Shown here: positions 1-64,000 of the stretch, one piece after another
How positions within the stretch are numbered: position 1 is the first letter of the stretch
Layout: each line of letters starts with the position of its first letter
Origin: Telmatactis stephensoni
Lineage: Eukaryota > Cnidaria > Anthozoa > Actiniaria > Isophelliidae
Reading direction: 5' to 3'
Assembly: GCA_029948255.1 (NCBI GenBank)
Contig: JALIZF010001258.1
Span: forward strand, 124,001 to 188,000
Length of the DNA: 64,000 nucleotides
Program-made: the position numbers and the translations under genes
Notes under the pieces: model-generated
The model's input: only the letters and a program-made list of their open reading frames with translations
Told to the model about the DNA's origin: nothing
Database searches by the model: none

Positions 1-11
1 ACTAAACTTAA

Positions 12-277
12 AGGCCCGGACACACATTTCTTGAAACATTTGTTGAAATATCGCGCGCAACACCATGTTGCAGCGTGTGTCCACCCATTCCAATGTTTAG
101 CGAAACGTTGCGCGCAACAGCCGCAAAAGTAGGATCGGGTTCTACTTCTGCAACTATCCAGAACTGTTGCGCGCAACATTGCACGAGATGTTTCAGTGGT
201 GGACACACGGTGCAACGGTGTTGCGCGCGGTGTTTCAGCAAATGTTTCGGGAAAAGTTGCACCGTGTGTCCGGGCCT
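12..277. mobile_element. PIF/Harbinger-like MITE 1
   Basis: Terminal inverted repeats AGGCCCGGACACAC / GTGTGTCCGGGCCT with TAA target-site duplications at 9-11 and 278-280. Internal gcgcgcaacat motifs. Three-base TWA duplications are the hallmark of PIF/Harbinger insertion. It ends 22 bases before the first visible exon. Confidence 0.75.
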
Positions 278-299
278 TAATAGTTTTTGTTAATTTTAG

Positions 300-62744
<62,445 letters not shown>

Positions 62745-63089
62745 ATCGTCACCGTTGAAAGACAACGTGTTCAAACTCCTCGTTGCTTTTAATCAAACTA
62801 AATCGTTTACTTTTTCAGTTTAGCATCTACTGTCACTTATCTTTGGAAAGTGTAAACCGAAGTAGCCATTGTTAATTTTAGTCTGGAAGGGGAAGGACTC
62901 CGTCGGTATCAGCGATGCTAAAGGCTTACTAAAGGCGCCTTTCCGCTGCACAATACAATTTCTATCTCAGCAAGTTGTCTCGAAATGGGTTATGAACCAT
63001 TACAGTGGTTGTTACACTGCACAACGCTGAAAAAGTTTGATGAAATGGTTTTCTCCCATTGATTTTCTGCGATGTATAAACTAGTTTGA
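62745..63089 (+). other. 3' flank / probable 3' UTR start
   Basis: 345 bases after the stop codon before the foldback element. No canonical AATAAA here. AT-moderate sequence without open frames or repeats that I can recognise; presumed 3' UTR by position only. Confidence 0.4.
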
Positions 63090-63557
63090 CAGTGGAATCC
63101 GGTTAATACGAACACCATGGGGACGAGAGGAAGTGTCCGTATTAACCGGGTTGGCCTCGTCTGTATGCATGTCACTGGTGATCTTTTTGTTTTAGTAGGG
63201 AAACTCTGAACGTCCTGTAATTAGCTAAGAGATAAAAAGAGTGAAAAGTTCAACGTGAGAAAGCACGGAAAAGCAATCAATTTACACATTGTCGTTGTCT
63301 TGAGAAAATAAAGTGTTAACCGGGTAGATTTTGTATGAAAATGGGCATATTGGGACGGGAAAAAGTGTCCGTTGTCCGAATTAGGCGGTATCTGTATTGA
63401 ACGGGTATATTTTAGAAACATTTCTATGCGTTTTGGCCGGACAGAACGTGTTCGTTATAACCGGGTATTCGTATTGACCGGGTGTTCGTATTAACCGGGT
63501 ATTCGTATTCACCGGGTATTCGTATTCACCGGGTGTCTGTAAGACCGGGTTCCACTG
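63090..63557. mobile_element. Foldback element downstream of the gene, CAGTGGAA ends
   Basis: cagtggaatccggttaatac ... gaccgggttccactg, with many cgtattaaccgggt repeats inside. The ends recall Tigger/pogo-type elements, but no TA duplication is seen. The only canonical AATAAA after the stop (63307-63312) is inside it. Confidence 0.65.
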
Positions 63558-64000
63558 TTTTGATGATTTGTCTATACAATTCAATAACAGGGTTTGGTAC
63601 CAACATTTTTATTGCGCACGCAACCCAGTGAAATTGAGCACTTATGAAATAAGTGTATAGTATAGTGGACTTCATCATGTCAGGCGCCACTTTCAACATA
63701 AGCTCATAAGCTCGAAAAAGGAGCCATTTGTAACACTATTTCGTGACAGACAGTTTTTCAAGTGTATGTGAACTTCGCTTCAAAGTCTGCCAAATAACGA
63801 TAGTATAATTTATCAGCTTAATTGATAAACATGATAAAGTCTAATTATTTAATATCCGAAAACTTTAAAAAGTAAAGCCTATGAATTTATAATGGAAATT
63901 AAATAAGCATGTGAATGCACTATTAATAATCCCCATTATACTTCTATCACCGCTGAGCTCTCATACTAGTATACAAGCCTTTAATATTCTCAACTGAGTA
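63558..64000. other. Downstream intergenic, nothing recognised
   Basis: AT-rich sequence to the window end with no supported gene, paired arms or tandem repeat. Confidence 0.6.

Noticed and set aside
63307..63312. AATAAA as the gene's polyadenylation signal
   Set aside because: It lies inside a foldback element 560 bases after the stop; it may be used, but nothing in the sequence shows it, so it is not listed as a site.

Overview
The window is eukaryotic genomic DNA, AT-rich and intron-rich, packed with small foldback transposons and tRNA-derived SINEs. It looks like an invertebrate metazoan, most likely an anthozoan cnidarian (coral or sea anemone). That placement is inference from gene content and repeat style; no marker in the window fixes the species.

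I find one gene, on the plus strand, covering essentially the whole window. Its 5' end lies outside: the first visible exon (300) starts inside a codon. The stop codon is at 62742-62744. About 50 exons encode more than 5,200 residues of a polycystin-1-like receptor-channel. Order: 18 tandem F5/8 type C (discoidin) units (300-45151); one thrombospondin type 1 repeat (47442-47621); four PKD-like Ig folds and a REJ module (47736-51797); a GAIN-like stalk ending in an intact GPS cleavage motif (52803-57901); first membrane helix (57992-58048); PLAT domain and further helices (58210-59571); extracellular polycystin domain and PKD channel with six helices in the channel part (59461-62744). Every module border through TSP1 is a phase-1 intron, and nearly every discoidin unit is cut once by a phase-0 intron.

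The parts fit one design: a long adhesive ectodomain (discoidin, TSP1, PKD, REJ), an autoproteolytic hinge (GPS), and a PLAT-tethered 11-helix membrane part ending in a channel fold. This is the polycystin-1 plan with an unusual discoidin array at the front. Ligand, subunit partner and cell type cannot be read from the sequence.

The introns hold most of the rest: at least seven families of non-autonomous foldback elements, several with target-site duplications I could read directly; three tRNA-derived SINE types; a 1.9-kb near-perfect palindrome nested in an older foldback; a 68-bp minisatellite of about 22 units; 40-bp, 58-bp and 12-bp tandem arrays; and long micro-satellites. No intact transposase, rRNA, functional tRNA or second host gene is seen. 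Exon borders were placed by eye from reading frame, intron phase and GT/AG sites; transcript data would settle the weaker ones.
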